Source: Tubiluchus corallicola
Lineage: Eukaryota; Priapulida; Priapulimorpha; Priapulimorphida; Tubiluchidae
DNA length: 64,000 bases
Reading direction: 5' to 3'
Assembly (NCBI GenBank): GCA_030141605.1
Contig: JAQGDQ010002396.1
Coordinates: 1 to 64,000 of the forward strand
Each line of letters opens with the position of its first letter. Position 1 is the first letter of the stretch. The notes under the pieces are model-generated. The model ran no database searches, was not told the origin of the DNA, and worked only from the letters and a program-made list of their open reading frames with translations. Shown piece after piece: positions 1 through 7,526 of this stretch. The translations under genes and the position numbers were made by a program.

Positions 1-1560
1 AATGCCATTTAAAGAAATCAACCAATATTTCGCCTCGGGATAGCGATCTTCAATCCCCTGAAAAATTTTCGTTAAATAATCAATAGAGGCAAAGTAGAAG
101 AACCCTTCAAATTGTATGATTTTTATCTGTGGGCATTCTTGAATTCGCTGAGAGCTTCTCTTGTAAGAGTTTTTACTCACAAAGCTCCATCCAAATGGTG
201 TTTTTATAGGAACATGGAAAAAAATACGCGGCGTAACGCTTTGTTTCAAAAAAATAATAATACTAACCCCAATGCCCGCGTATAAAGCGAAAATAAGCCC
301 TTGAAACAAAACTGCCAGAAAAGTAACAATAACGACAATACTGTCCAGCCAGCTATTGCGGATAATATTGAAAATGCGTCTTAATGGAAACAGGCGCCAG
401 GCGACAAATAAAATTAGTCCTCCTATTGCGGAAACTGGAAGCCAGCGCGCCAACGGCGCGACAAACTGTAGCGTAATCGTAAGGAAAATAACAGAAAATA
501 TAGCCGATAATGGCGATCGAGCGCCCACTTCATAATTAATGCTGCTTCTTGTAAAAGAGCCGGATCCTGCGTAAGCGGAAAAAAATCCCCCAACAATATT
601 AGATAGGCCCTGGCCAAAAAATTCTTGCGAGATATCAATATTCTGGCCTGTTCTCATTCCAATTGCCTTAGAAATCGCGACAGCTTCCAAAAGAGCCAAA
701 AGCGATATCGCTAGCGCGCCATTTAGAAGTTCTCCCCATAAGCCAAAATCAAGCCAGGAAGCGTCAAAATCCGGCAAACCTTCAGGAAGAGAGCCCACAA
801 AGACAATCCCTTGCGATTCTCCGCCAAGATAAACCGCGAAAGCGCTCCCCAGTGTAATTGCGATCAGCATCGAAAGCGCGACGCCTATAAATCGGCAGCC
901 GAGAACAATTATCCCCAACGTTACCAACGCCACGGATAAAGTAGAATAATTAATTCCGCTGGTATGCTCATATAAAAAGAGAAGCGTTCCTATCATGTTG
1001 GCTTTTGGCACTTCCAGCGCTGTAATATACTTAAGCTGGTTAATTGCGATCAGTATTGCCGCTCCTGCTGTAAAGCCTGTCATAACAGAGTGAGAAACAA
1101 ATGATAAAAGCTGATCTGCCCTGATCAATACCAGCAATATCTGAATAATGCCCGTCAATAGTGTGATATTCAAAACAATCTTTATATATTCTAGTGTCCC
1201 AATATCTGTATATTGAGTCACAATCGTCTGAATCATCAGGGAAATCGCGACCGTTGGGCCTGATATCATATACCAAGAGCTTCCCCACAGCGCTGCAACC
1301 AGGCAAATAAATATCGCCGTATATAAGCCATATTCTGGAGGAAGACCCGCAATGCTCGCATAGGCGACTCCTTGGGGTAAAACAACCATACAATTTGTTA
1401 ACCCTGCCAGAAAATCCGCCTTTAAAGTAGCGGCTGTTATACGGGGCCAAGAAAAAAGAAAAGGAAAAAGTTTTTTTATATAATCAGATTTACGAGTCTC
1501 TCTTAAAATATCTTTGGCGTCATCTCTTTGCCAATCGGGAAATAATGCTTTGTATCTCAT
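1..1560 (-). CDS. SulP family anion permease, 3' end beyond the left edge
   Basis: The minus strand is open without a stop from an ATG at 1558-1560 to the window edge (520 codons), so the gene is partial, not broken. The SulP signature (Pro-Gln-Gly-Val-Ala-Tyr-Ala followed by Gly-Leu-Pro-Pro-Glu-Tyr-Gly-Leu-Tyr) lies at about residues 62-80, and about 10-12 hydrophobic segments follow. From roughly residue 470 the chain becomes soluble and resembles the start of the C-terminal STAS domain typical of the family. SulP proteins carry sulfate, bicarbonate or other anions, with transport coupled to H+ or Na+; the substrate cannot be read here. No strong ribosome binding site is seen upstream. Other-frame ORFs inside it are shadows. 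Confidence 0.9.
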   Translation of the reverse strand, partial: MRYKALFPDWQRDDAKDILRETRKSDYIKKLFPFLFSWPRITAATLKADFLAGLTNCMVVLPQGVAYASIAGLPPEYGLYTAIFICLVAALWGSSWYMISGPTVAISLMIQTIVTQYTDIGTLEYIKIVLNITLLTGIIQILLVLIRADQLLSFVSHSVMTGFTAGAAILIAINQLKYITALEVPKANMIGTLLFLYEHTSGINYSTLSVALVTLGIIVLGCRFIGVALSMLIAITLGSAFAVYLGGESQGIVFVGSLPEGLPDFDASWLDFGLWGELLNGALAISLLALLEAVAISKAIGMRTGQNIDISQEFFGQGLSNIVGGFFSAYAGSGSFTRSSINYEVGARSPLSAIFSVIFLTITLQFVAPLARWLPVSAIGGLILFVAWRLFPLRRIFNIIRNSWLDSIVVIVTFLAVLFQGLIFALYAGIGVSIIIFLKQSVTPRIFFHVPIKTPFGWSFVSKNSYKRSSQRIQECPQIKIIQFEGFFYFASIDYLTKIFQGIEDRYPEAKYWLISLNGI

Positions 1561-1743
1561 ATGATGTCATACTCTAGTGTTGTATAAATATTCCAAAAGA
1601 GAAAAATAGCCCTGATAAATCAAATCGCTGCCTTGCCTAATCACCATAGCATATAATTCTATGAAGTCATTAATAAAATACTGACAAGAAAAAGAAATTT
1701 TCATCTGGCGCCCAATCGGCCGCCTTTATCTTTTTCTACGTTA

Positions 1744-2409
1744 TCAATAAGAGTTTATAATACTGTCAACATGAGCTTTTACAGCTTCTTTTGCCGCCTC
1801 GTAATCCTGTGCTTTCAAAGCCGATAAAATACGTTCATGCTCGGCGACAATGTCAAACAGGCGATTTTCTATCTCTTTTAAAAGATGGTAACGAAGGCGA
1901 TTCATGCCTACTTTCACTTGCTCTAAAAGCTGCAAAGTCAATGGCAAGCCTGCCATTTTTGCCAATAAACCATGAAAATCATCATCCATTCTATAGAAAA
2001 GAATCGGATCATTCTGGTGCGCGGCTCGTCTCTGCGCTTCTATAGAGGCGTCAACTCCATGCCAGCAAATATTATCTATTTTCTTAAAAAGCTTGTTGAT
2101 AATTAATAATTCCAGCGTTTCCCGAATTAAAAAAGATTCTTTGATCTTCTCTATATTAATCTCTGTGACAAAAGAGCCAACCTGAGGGATCGTCTCAACA
2201 AGTTCTTCCTGCTCAAGGCGACGAAAGGCTTCCCGCACAGGTGTCCTGCTTACACCAAAAATTGCCGCGACTTCCTGCTCTGATAATGAATCCCCTGGCA
2301 GCAAATCAAAATAAACGATCTTATCTCGTAGTAACTTGTAAATCTGAGCGCCTATAAGATGCTTTCTGCTAATTTGCGCATTTGAAAATAGCGCTACTAA
2401 ATCTGTCAT
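1744..2409 (-). CDS. GntR family transcriptional regulator, FCD (FadR-type) subfamily
   Basis: 221 residues. An N-terminal winged helix-turn-helix spans about residues 17-80 (the Val-Ser-Arg-Thr-Pro-Val-Arg-Glu stretch is the recognition helix typical of GntR proteins). The C-terminal all-helical FCD domain keeps the usual metal-site residues: Asp142, His146, His191 and His213. FCD regulators bind a sugar acid, sugar phosphate or organic acid and usually repress the adjacent operon. The gene is divergent from the nagB-like gene and the TRAP transporter, with a 16-bp perfect palindrome between them, so it probably controls that operon and itself. The effector is unknown. Confidence 0.92.
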   Translation of the reverse strand: MTDLVALFSNAQISRKHLIGAQIYKLLRDKIVYFDLLPGDSLSEQEVAAIFGVSRTPVREAFRRLEQEELVETIPQVGSFVTEINIEKIKESFLIRETLELLIINKLFKKIDNICWHGVDASIEAQRRAAHQNDPILFYRMDDDFHGLLAKMAGLPLTLQLLEQVKVGMNRLRYHLLKEIENRLFDIVAEHERILSALKAQDYEAAKEAVKAHVDSIINSY

Positions 2410-2526
2410 GTGGCTTCCAAAAATTACTCTAATATCATTTGATGTGATTATATACGACTTTTACGCTTTTCTCTATTTTAAATCAGACCATTCAAAAAAA
2501 TCTTAATTTCAAACATAAAAAAGTTC

Positions 2527-2568
2527 TTGACTCTATATTGGCTTATACTATATGTATACTAGTATACA
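2527..2568 (+). promoter_or_regulatory. Candidate promoter with palindromic operator for the nagB-TRAP operon
   Basis: A -35-like TTGACT (2527-2532) is followed after 16 bp by TATATG (2549-2554). A perfect 16-bp palindrome, TGTATACTAGTATACA (2553-2568), overlaps the -10 end and the probable start site. A symmetric site in this place fits a repressor operator, and the divergent GntR gene is the obvious candidate. The promoter assignment is by eye. Confidence 0.55.
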
Positions 2569-2650
2569 AGCTATAATTATTAATTAGCGATATAAAACGT
2601 AGCACTCAAAAGTGTAGCACTCAATTTTTAATAAAGGTTTTTAAATAAAC

Positions 2651-3394
2651 ATGTATTATAAAATTTATGAAACTGTTCAGAAGATGGGACAGGCAGCTGC
2701 TGAGGAAGGTGCGTTTGCAATCTCCAAAGCGATAGAAGAAGAAGGAAAAGCTGGGATTATTCTTGCGACAGGCGCCAGCCAGTTTAAGGTTATTGAAGCT
2801 CTCATCAAGCGAGACGATATTGACTGGTCAAAGGTAACGGTTTTTCATCTTGATGAATATATTGGTCTTCCTCAAGCCCATCCTGCGAGTTTCAGAAAAT
2901 ATTTAAAGGAACGATTTGTCGACCATATTCCCAATTTAAATGATTTTGTTTATATTCATGGCGACAATCCCGATTTACAGAGCGAGGTTTTCTCTGTAAG
3001 CCAGAAAATTCTAGAATGCGCTATTGATGTTGCTTTTGTTGGTATTGGTGAAAACGCTCATTTAGCTTTTAACGACCCTCCTGCGGACTTTACGACTGAA
3101 GAACCTTATATCATTGTTAATTTAGATGAAAAATGTAAAAATCAACAGGTTCAAGAAGGATGGTTTAAAACACTTGAAGACGTGCCAGCAAAAGCAATAT
3201 CTATGTCTATACAGCAAATCCTTAAAAGTAAAAAAATAATTGTCAGCGTTCCCGATGAGCGTAAGGCAATGGCTGTTAGGCAAACAATAAAAGGTGATGT
3301 TTCTCCTTTATATCCTGCTTCTATTTTACAAACACATTCAAATGTATCATTCTACCTTGACAAGTTATCATCGGCGCAGTTAAGTTCTACATAG
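2651..3394 (+). CDS. nagB: Glucosamine-6-phosphate deaminase family protein (NagB-like)
   Basis: 247 residues, the normal NagB length. NagB converts glucosamine-6-phosphate to fructose-6-phosphate and ammonia. The active-site pieces are visible: His-Leu-Asp-Glu-Tyr at 66-70 (Asp68 matches the general-base Asp72 of E. coli) and Gly-Ile-Gly-Glu-Asn-Ala-His at 131-137. The usual Phe-Asn-Glu-Pro is Phe-Asn-Asp-Pro-Pro here, so the catalytic Glu148 equivalent is Asp142. A later Gln-Gln-Val-Gln-Glu-Gly-Trp-Phe stretch also differs from classical NagB. The protein therefore belongs to a divergent branch and its sugar phosphate could differ. It is the first gene of a GntR-controlled unit with a TRAP transporter; no nagA is in the window. 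Confidence 0.85.
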   Translation: MYYKIYETVQKMGQAAAEEGAFAISKAIEEEGKAGIILATGASQFKVIEALIKRDDIDWSKVTVFHLDEYIGLPQAHPASFRKYLKERFVDHIPNLNDFVYIHGDNPDLQSEVFSVSQKILECAIDVAFVGIGENAHLAFNDPPADFTTEEPYIIVNLDEKCKNQQVQEGWFKTLEDVPAKAISMSIQQILKSKKIIVSVPDERKAMAVRQTIKGDVSPLYPASILQTHSNVSFYLDKLSSAQLSST

Positions 3395-3495
3395 CTTCAT
3401 TACAATAAAGCTTCTTTAAGAATAAGAAGAAGAATAAAGAATAAAAAATAAAAAAAGTTTTCTATGGTAAAAGCATCATATTAAGAAGTTATGAT

Positions 3496-3518
3496 CTAAG
3501 CCGCTTAAGGCGGCTTAG
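3496..3518 (+). terminator. Strong hairpin between nagB and dctP
   Basis: A perfect 9-bp stem, CTAAGCCGC / GCGGCTTAG, closes a 5-nt loop (TTAAG). It is followed by AATTTT and then, within a few bases, by the AAGGAGG ribosome binding site of dctP (3525-3531). The T-run is short, so it may be a partial terminator that lowers permease expression or a 3' stabiliser for the nagB part of the message. Confidence 0.5.
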
Positions 3519-3535
3519 AATTTTAAGGAGGAAAT

Positions 3536-4501
3536 ATGAGACGTTTACTATCACTACTAACAATCGGGGCTTTTTTATTTACTGCGAATATATCGCATGC
3601 GGCAATTGTCTTAAAGCTCGCAGAAAACCAACCCCCTAGCAATCCTGTGACAAAAGCAATGCTATTTTTCGCTGATCTCGTTAAAGAAAAGACGAACGGG
3701 GATGTTATTATTGAGGTTTACCATAGCGCGCAGCTGGGACAAGAGGCCGAAAATATTGAGCAAGTCATGTTAGGCACGCTTGAAATGGCCCGTGTAAACA
3801 GTGTTCCGCTGGCACAAGTTGCTCGGGAGATGGGCGTATTTACGCTTCCTTACGTCTTTAGAGATATCAAGCATAAATATAATGTACTTGATAGTGAAAT
3901 CGGAGACGATGTGAACAACGCTATCGAAAAGTATGGATTTATAAACCTAGGTTATATGGAAGCTGGTACCCGTAATTTCTATGTGAATAAGCCCGCTGAC
4001 CAGATCCGTAGCTTAGATGATCTTAAGGGCATGAAAATTCGAGTACAACAATCTGAGATTTCTATCAAAATGACTCGTCTCCTTGGTATGGTTCCGACTC
4101 CTATGCCTTACGGCGAAGTCTATAGCAGCTTGCAAACTGGTGTTATTGATGGCGCGGAGAATGATTTTGTCAGCTATCACACTTCTAGTCATTTCGAAGC
4201 GGCGAAAACATATATTTTAGATGGCCATCTCAGCCCTCCTGCGACTTTAATTATCAATAAATCTATCTATAACAGATTGCCGGAAAAGTATCAGAGGGCT
4301 ATATTCAACGCCGCGCAAGAAGCCATTGCTTACGAGCGGCAGGCGATGCAAAATATGCAGTCAGAATCTGAAAATTTTGTCGTTTCCAAAGGATCAGCCA
4401 TCAAAGCAATCGATGTTCTGGAATTCCAAAAAGCTGTCCAGCCTATTTATGATCAATATCCTCAATATAAGGAAGTTCTTAGTAAAATCAGCAAAAAATA
4501 A
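3536..4501 (+). CDS. dctP: TRAP transporter substrate-binding protein, DctP family
   Basis: 321 residues with a signal peptide of about 22 residues ending in His-Ala-Ala. The mature part has the DctP fold landmarks: Gln-Leu-Gly near residue 65, Leu-Pro-Tyr-Val-Phe, Gly-Thr-Arg-Asn-Phe (the Arg normally clamps a substrate carboxylate), Leu-Lys-Gly-Met-Lys-Ile-Arg and Gly-Ala-Glu-Asn. It is a periplasmic binding protein that delivers a carboxylated ligand to the DctQM permease. A clear SD, AAGGAGG, sits 4 nt before the ATG. Its place after a NagB-like deaminase suggests a sugar acid or amino-sugar acid ligand, but the sequence alone does not identify it. Confidence 0.93.
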   Translation: MRRLLSLLTIGAFLFTANISHAAIVLKLAENQPPSNPVTKAMLFFADLVKEKTNGDVIIEVYHSAQLGQEAENIEQVMLGTLEMARVNSVPLAQVAREMGVFTLPYVFRDIKHKYNVLDSEIGDDVNNAIEKYGFINLGYMEAGTRNFYVNKPADQIRSLDDLKGMKIRVQQSEISIKMTRLLGMVPTPMPYGEVYSSLQTGVIDGAENDFVSYHTSSHFEAAKTYILDGHLSPPATLIINKSIYNRLPEKYQRAIFNAAQEAIAYERQAMQNMQSESENFVVSKGSAIKAIDVLEFQKAVQPIYDQYPQYKEVLSKISKK

Positions 4502-4559
4502 ACGTGTTTTAGTATAAAAAATAAACATGATATAACCCGGGAAGCCTAGCTAGAAGAAA

Positions 4560-5054
4560 ATGAAACTAATTCTTATCACGGCGGCTTTTGTGAGCCGTTT
4601 TACCTCATCTGTTACTGTTGTTGCTTTAAAAATATTACTTGTGGCTCTGACCGCGTTAACCAGCTATCAGGTTCTATTGCGATATGTTTTTAACAACCCG
4701 ACCTACTGGTCTGAGGAATTCTCTCTTATTATGCTCATTTATCTTGGCTTCCTGGGAATGGCTGTTGGAATCCATCATAATCTCCATATGTCTATTTCTT
4801 TTTTCTATGATAAAATGGGAAAAAAATCTCAAAAATTCATGGATATCCTCTATTATATTCTTCTGGTTATTTTTGCCTATTTTATGATTCAGGATGGAAA
4901 TAAGCTCCTGGAAATTTCACAATGGCAAACAATGCCCGCGACTTCTCTGAGTAAAGAGTGGTTTTATCTTCCCCTTGTTCTCACAGGGTATTTAATTATT
5001 CTCTTTGCGGTTACCCATATTTTAGAGATTCTTTTTAAATCTGATAAATCATAA
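4560..5054 (+). CDS. dctQ: TRAP transporter small permease, DctQ family
   Basis: 164 residues with four hydrophobic segments (about 17-38, 53-73, 92-113 and 136-158), the standard DctQ layout. The Trp-Ser-Glu-Glu motif after the first segments is typical of the family. DctQ partners the large permease DctM in a Na+-driven importer. The gene starts 58 bp after dctP and ends 18 bp before dctM, so the three are one transcription unit. Confidence 0.92.
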   Translation: MKLILITAAFVSRFTSSVTVVALKILLVALTALTSYQVLLRYVFNNPTYWSEEFSLIMLIYLGFLGMAVGIHHNLHMSISFFYDKMGKKSQKFMDILYYILLVIFAYFMIQDGNKLLEISQWQTMPATSLSKEWFYLPLVLTGYLIILFAVTHILEILFKSDKS

Positions 5055-5072
5055 AGTTTAACAGGGGTTCCT

Positions 5073-6356
5073 ATGGCTCTTTTTCTTTTACTCAGCAGTT
5101 TTTTTCTTCTTATGTTTTTAAGAATGCCTATTGCTTTAAGTTTAGGATTTTCTTCTATTATCACCGCTTTGTACATGGATATCCAAACTGTTCAGCTTTA
5201 TCAGAAAATGATCAATGGCGTTAATAACTTTACCTTTCTTGCCGTTCCTTTTTTCATTATCGCTGCGCAAATCATGACCAAAGGTGGAATTAGCAAAAAG
5301 CTTCTGAATTTCGCCAATGTTCTTGTGGGCAGAATTCGAGGAAGCGCCGCTTCTGTAAATATTGTTACAAGTATGCTTTTTGGTGGAATTTCAGGCTCTT
5401 CTGTCGCGGATGTCTCTTCTGTCGGCTCCATTCTTATTCCCGCTATGAAAGAAGAAGGGTATGATACAGACTATAGCGTTGCCGTTACTGTATCCTCCTC
5501 TGTACAAGGGGTCATTATCCCTCCTAGTCAAAATATGATCTATTATTCCATGGCGGCAGGAGGGCTGCCAATTAGCCAGCTTTTCCTCGCTGGTTATATA
5601 CCGGGCGTCTTACTTGGTCTCTCTCTTCTTTTTCTTGCTTACTTTATCGCTGTTAAAAGAAATTACCCCAGAGGAAATACCTATCCTCTCGCCGAAAGCA
5701 TAAAAATTATTCTCGACGCTTGCATTGGCTTATTTACAGTTGTCATTATCATCGGCGGAATCGTCGGTGGAATCTTCACCGCGACAGAATCTGCCGCAGT
5801 CGCTTCCGTTTACGCGCTTATTGTCACGGCTCTTGTCTATAAAAGCATCAGCTGGAAAGTCTTTGTCGAGATTTTACGCGATTCCCTTACGACCATTATC
5901 AGCATTATGGCCATTATCGCGACCTCAGCGGCGTTTGGCTATATATTAGCCCTACTAAAAGTTCCGGAAATGACCGCGAATTTCTTTCTCAGCATCTCAG
6001 AAAATAAATATGTCATCTTGCTGCTTCTCAATATTATGTTGATTATTTTAGGCGCCCTGATGGATATGGGAATTTTGATTCTTCTCCTGACTCCTATTTT
6101 ATTACCTGTCGTTCAGGCAATCGGGGTCTCTCCCATTCATTTTGGAATCATTATGATTCTTAACTTAGGCGTCGGTCTATGCACGCCGCCGGTCGGAACC
6201 TCTCTTTTTGTCGGTTGCACAATTGGAAAAATCCCTATAGAGCAATCACTAAAGGCCTTCCTACCCTTCTATGTCATGATGATTGTCATGCTGATAATCA
6301 TTACCTATATTCCCGCCTTGTCGCTTTGGATGCCTGAGCTCTTTAGTTTTGAATAG
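5073..6356 (+). CDS. dctM: TRAP transporter large permease, DctM family
   Basis: 427 residues, almost wholly hydrophobic, with about 11-12 membrane segments. DctM landmarks are present: an early Met-Pro-Ile-Ala-Leu-Ser-Leu-Gly, the Gly-Gly-Ile-Ser-Gly-Ser-Ser-Val-Ala-Asp loop, the Ile-Pro-Pro-Ser turn and a late Cys-Thr-Pro-Pro-Val-Gly stretch. It is the transport channel of the TRAP system, coupled to Na+. It is the last gene of the nagB-dctPQM unit. Confidence 0.95.
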   Translation: MALFLLLSSFFLLMFLRMPIALSLGFSSIITALYMDIQTVQLYQKMINGVNNFTFLAVPFFIIAAQIMTKGGISKKLLNFANVLVGRIRGSAASVNIVTSMLFGGISGSSVADVSSVGSILIPAMKEEGYDTDYSVAVTVSSSVQGVIIPPSQNMIYYSMAAGGLPISQLFLAGYIPGVLLGLSLLFLAYFIAVKRNYPRGNTYPLAESIKIILDACIGLFTVVIIIGGIVGGIFTATESAAVASVYALIVTALVYKSISWKVFVEILRDSLTTIISIMAIIATSAAFGYILALLKVPEMTANFFLSISENKYVILLLLNIMLIILGALMDMGILILLLTPILLPVVQAIGVSPIHFGIIMILNLGVGLCTPPVGTSLFVGCTIGKIPIEQSLKAFLPFYVMMIVMLIIITYIPALSLWMPELFSFE

Positions 6357-6497
6357 CGCGAACATTTTATTCTCTATATGTTTTGGGTTTCGGCACAATA
6401 TGAGCCTATTTCACCACAGCGGATTGATTTCGTCACCTCTACTTTCTGTTCTTTTTACACATAAATGGTCGCTGAGCTTTCTTCACAGGTGGCACGC

Positions 6498-6526
6498 TTG
6501 AACGGGTGGAAAATAAATGCTATTTT
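6498..6526 (+). promoter_or_regulatory. Candidate promoter before the lipoprotein pair
   Basis: TTGAAC (6498-6503) and TATTTT (6521-6526) are separated by 17 bp. The expected start of transcription is just before the ATG at 6538 and about 20 nt before the preferred start at 6553. Confidence 0.4.
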
Positions 6527-6552
6527 AGCAGAGTAGAATGGAGAGTGATCTT

Positions 6553-6960
6553 ATGATATTACCATATAATTTAGTATCCGTGATGTTTGTTTTGGGTCTT
6601 CTGTTGGCAGGGTGTATTTCACCTTCCCAACCCGTATCGGATAAAAATTCTCAACTGACTCAAGGCAATGTCCAACTTTCGATTCAAGTGGGAACAACTA
6701 CAAAGGCGCAGATTTTAGAAAATTTCGGCTCACCCAACATCACGACAAGAGATGGAAGTGGCAAAGAAGTCTGGACATATCAAAGAAGCGCCCAGGTTTC
6801 CCAGTCATCTTCAACGTCGGGATATTGGACTATTCTCTTAGCGGGTCGTTCTGGCCGCAGTTCTGGATTTGAAACCTCATCCAGAATGACGACTTTGATT
6901 ATCAAGTTTGATGGCGATGATATTGTCTCAGATTTCAACAGTCGCACATCAGGCTTTTAG
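6553..6960 (+). CDS. Small lipoprotein with SmpA/BamE-like fold
   Basis: 135 residues from the ATG at 6553, chosen because GGAGAG lies 7 nt upstream and the signal peptide then has normal length; an in-frame ATG at 6538 has no ribosome binding site. The lipobox is Leu-Ala-Gly-Cys with Cys21. The mature part contains Gly-Thr-Thr-Thr-Lys-Ala-Gln-Ile-Leu-Glu-Asn-Phe-Gly-Ser-Pro and Glu-Val-Trp-Thr-Tyr, the pattern of SmpA/OmlA-like domains, followed by a Ser/Gly-rich loop. It is probably membrane-anchored in the periplasm. It sits 9 bp before a second lipoprotein gene. Role unknown. Confidence 0.75.
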   Translation: MILPYNLVSVMFVLGLLLAGCISPSQPVSDKNSQLTQGNVQLSIQVGTTTKAQILENFGSPNITTRDGSGKEVWTYQRSAQVSQSSSTSGYWTILLAGRSGRSSGFETSSRMTTLIIKFDGDDIVSDFNSRTSGF

Positions 6961-6969
6961 GAAGATATA

Positions 6970-7446
6970 ATGAAAATTAAAAACCTATTTTATGCGATGC
7001 TTATGGCGTTAGCTTTGTCGGCTTGTATGGCGACTCCACAAAAGCCACCGGCAATGACTCCGCTTGAGATACAAAGTTTGCAAAGTCGCGAATACGAGGC
7101 AGCGAAGGAAGTTGTATTTCCAAGTGTTATTTCTGTATTTCAGGATATTGGATATACGATAAACAATGCGGATATTCAAACTGGGTTAATTTATGCTGAA
7201 AGTTCTGCCAGCAGTGGTTATTTATTTTGGGAGAGTGCGACGATAGTTCGTCAAACAAGGGCAACTGGTTTTGTTGAGCGAATCGGGGATAAAACAAGAA
7301 TAAGGCTGAATTTTGTTGAGGTTCATAAGACCTCCTCTACACAAGGTCAAACGAGCCGCCAAGATACCCCATTGCTGGATGCCAAATTGTATGAGAATGC
7401 GTTTGAGAAGATTGAAAACGCGATCTTTATGCGCGCTTCAAGCTGA
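6970..7446 (+). CDS. Putative lipoprotein, function unknown
   Basis: 158 residues. A lipoprotein signal ends in Leu-Ser-Ala-Cys (Cys19). A Pro-rich linker and one small mixed domain follow: Val-Phe-Pro-Ser-Val-Ile-Ser-Val-Phe-Gln-Asp-Ile-Gly-Tyr, then Gly-Leu-Ile-Tyr-Ala-Glu-Ser. This pattern recurs in uncharacterised envelope lipoproteins. The SD GGAAGA lies just upstream, and the gene is co-transcribed with the preceding lipoprotein. I do not recognise a specific function. Confidence 0.75.
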   Translation: MKIKNLFYAMLMALALSACMATPQKPPAMTPLEIQSLQSREYEAAKEVVFPSVISVFQDIGYTINNADIQTGLIYAESSASSGYLFWESATIVRQTRATGFVERIGDKTRIRLNFVEVHKTSSTQGQTSRQDTPLLDAKLYENAFEKIENAIFMRASS

Positions 7447-7526
7447 TATCGATTGGTTTTTTGATGTATTCATTTACAACAGGCACCGGCAAAATTATTT
7501 GATCCCCGAATAATGCTCTTTGAAAA

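Noticed and set aside
423-1450. Two short minus-strand ORFs (423-638, 1040-1450) as separate genes
   Set aside because: Both are in other frames of the SulP gene, which is open from 1560 to the left edge with clear family motifs.
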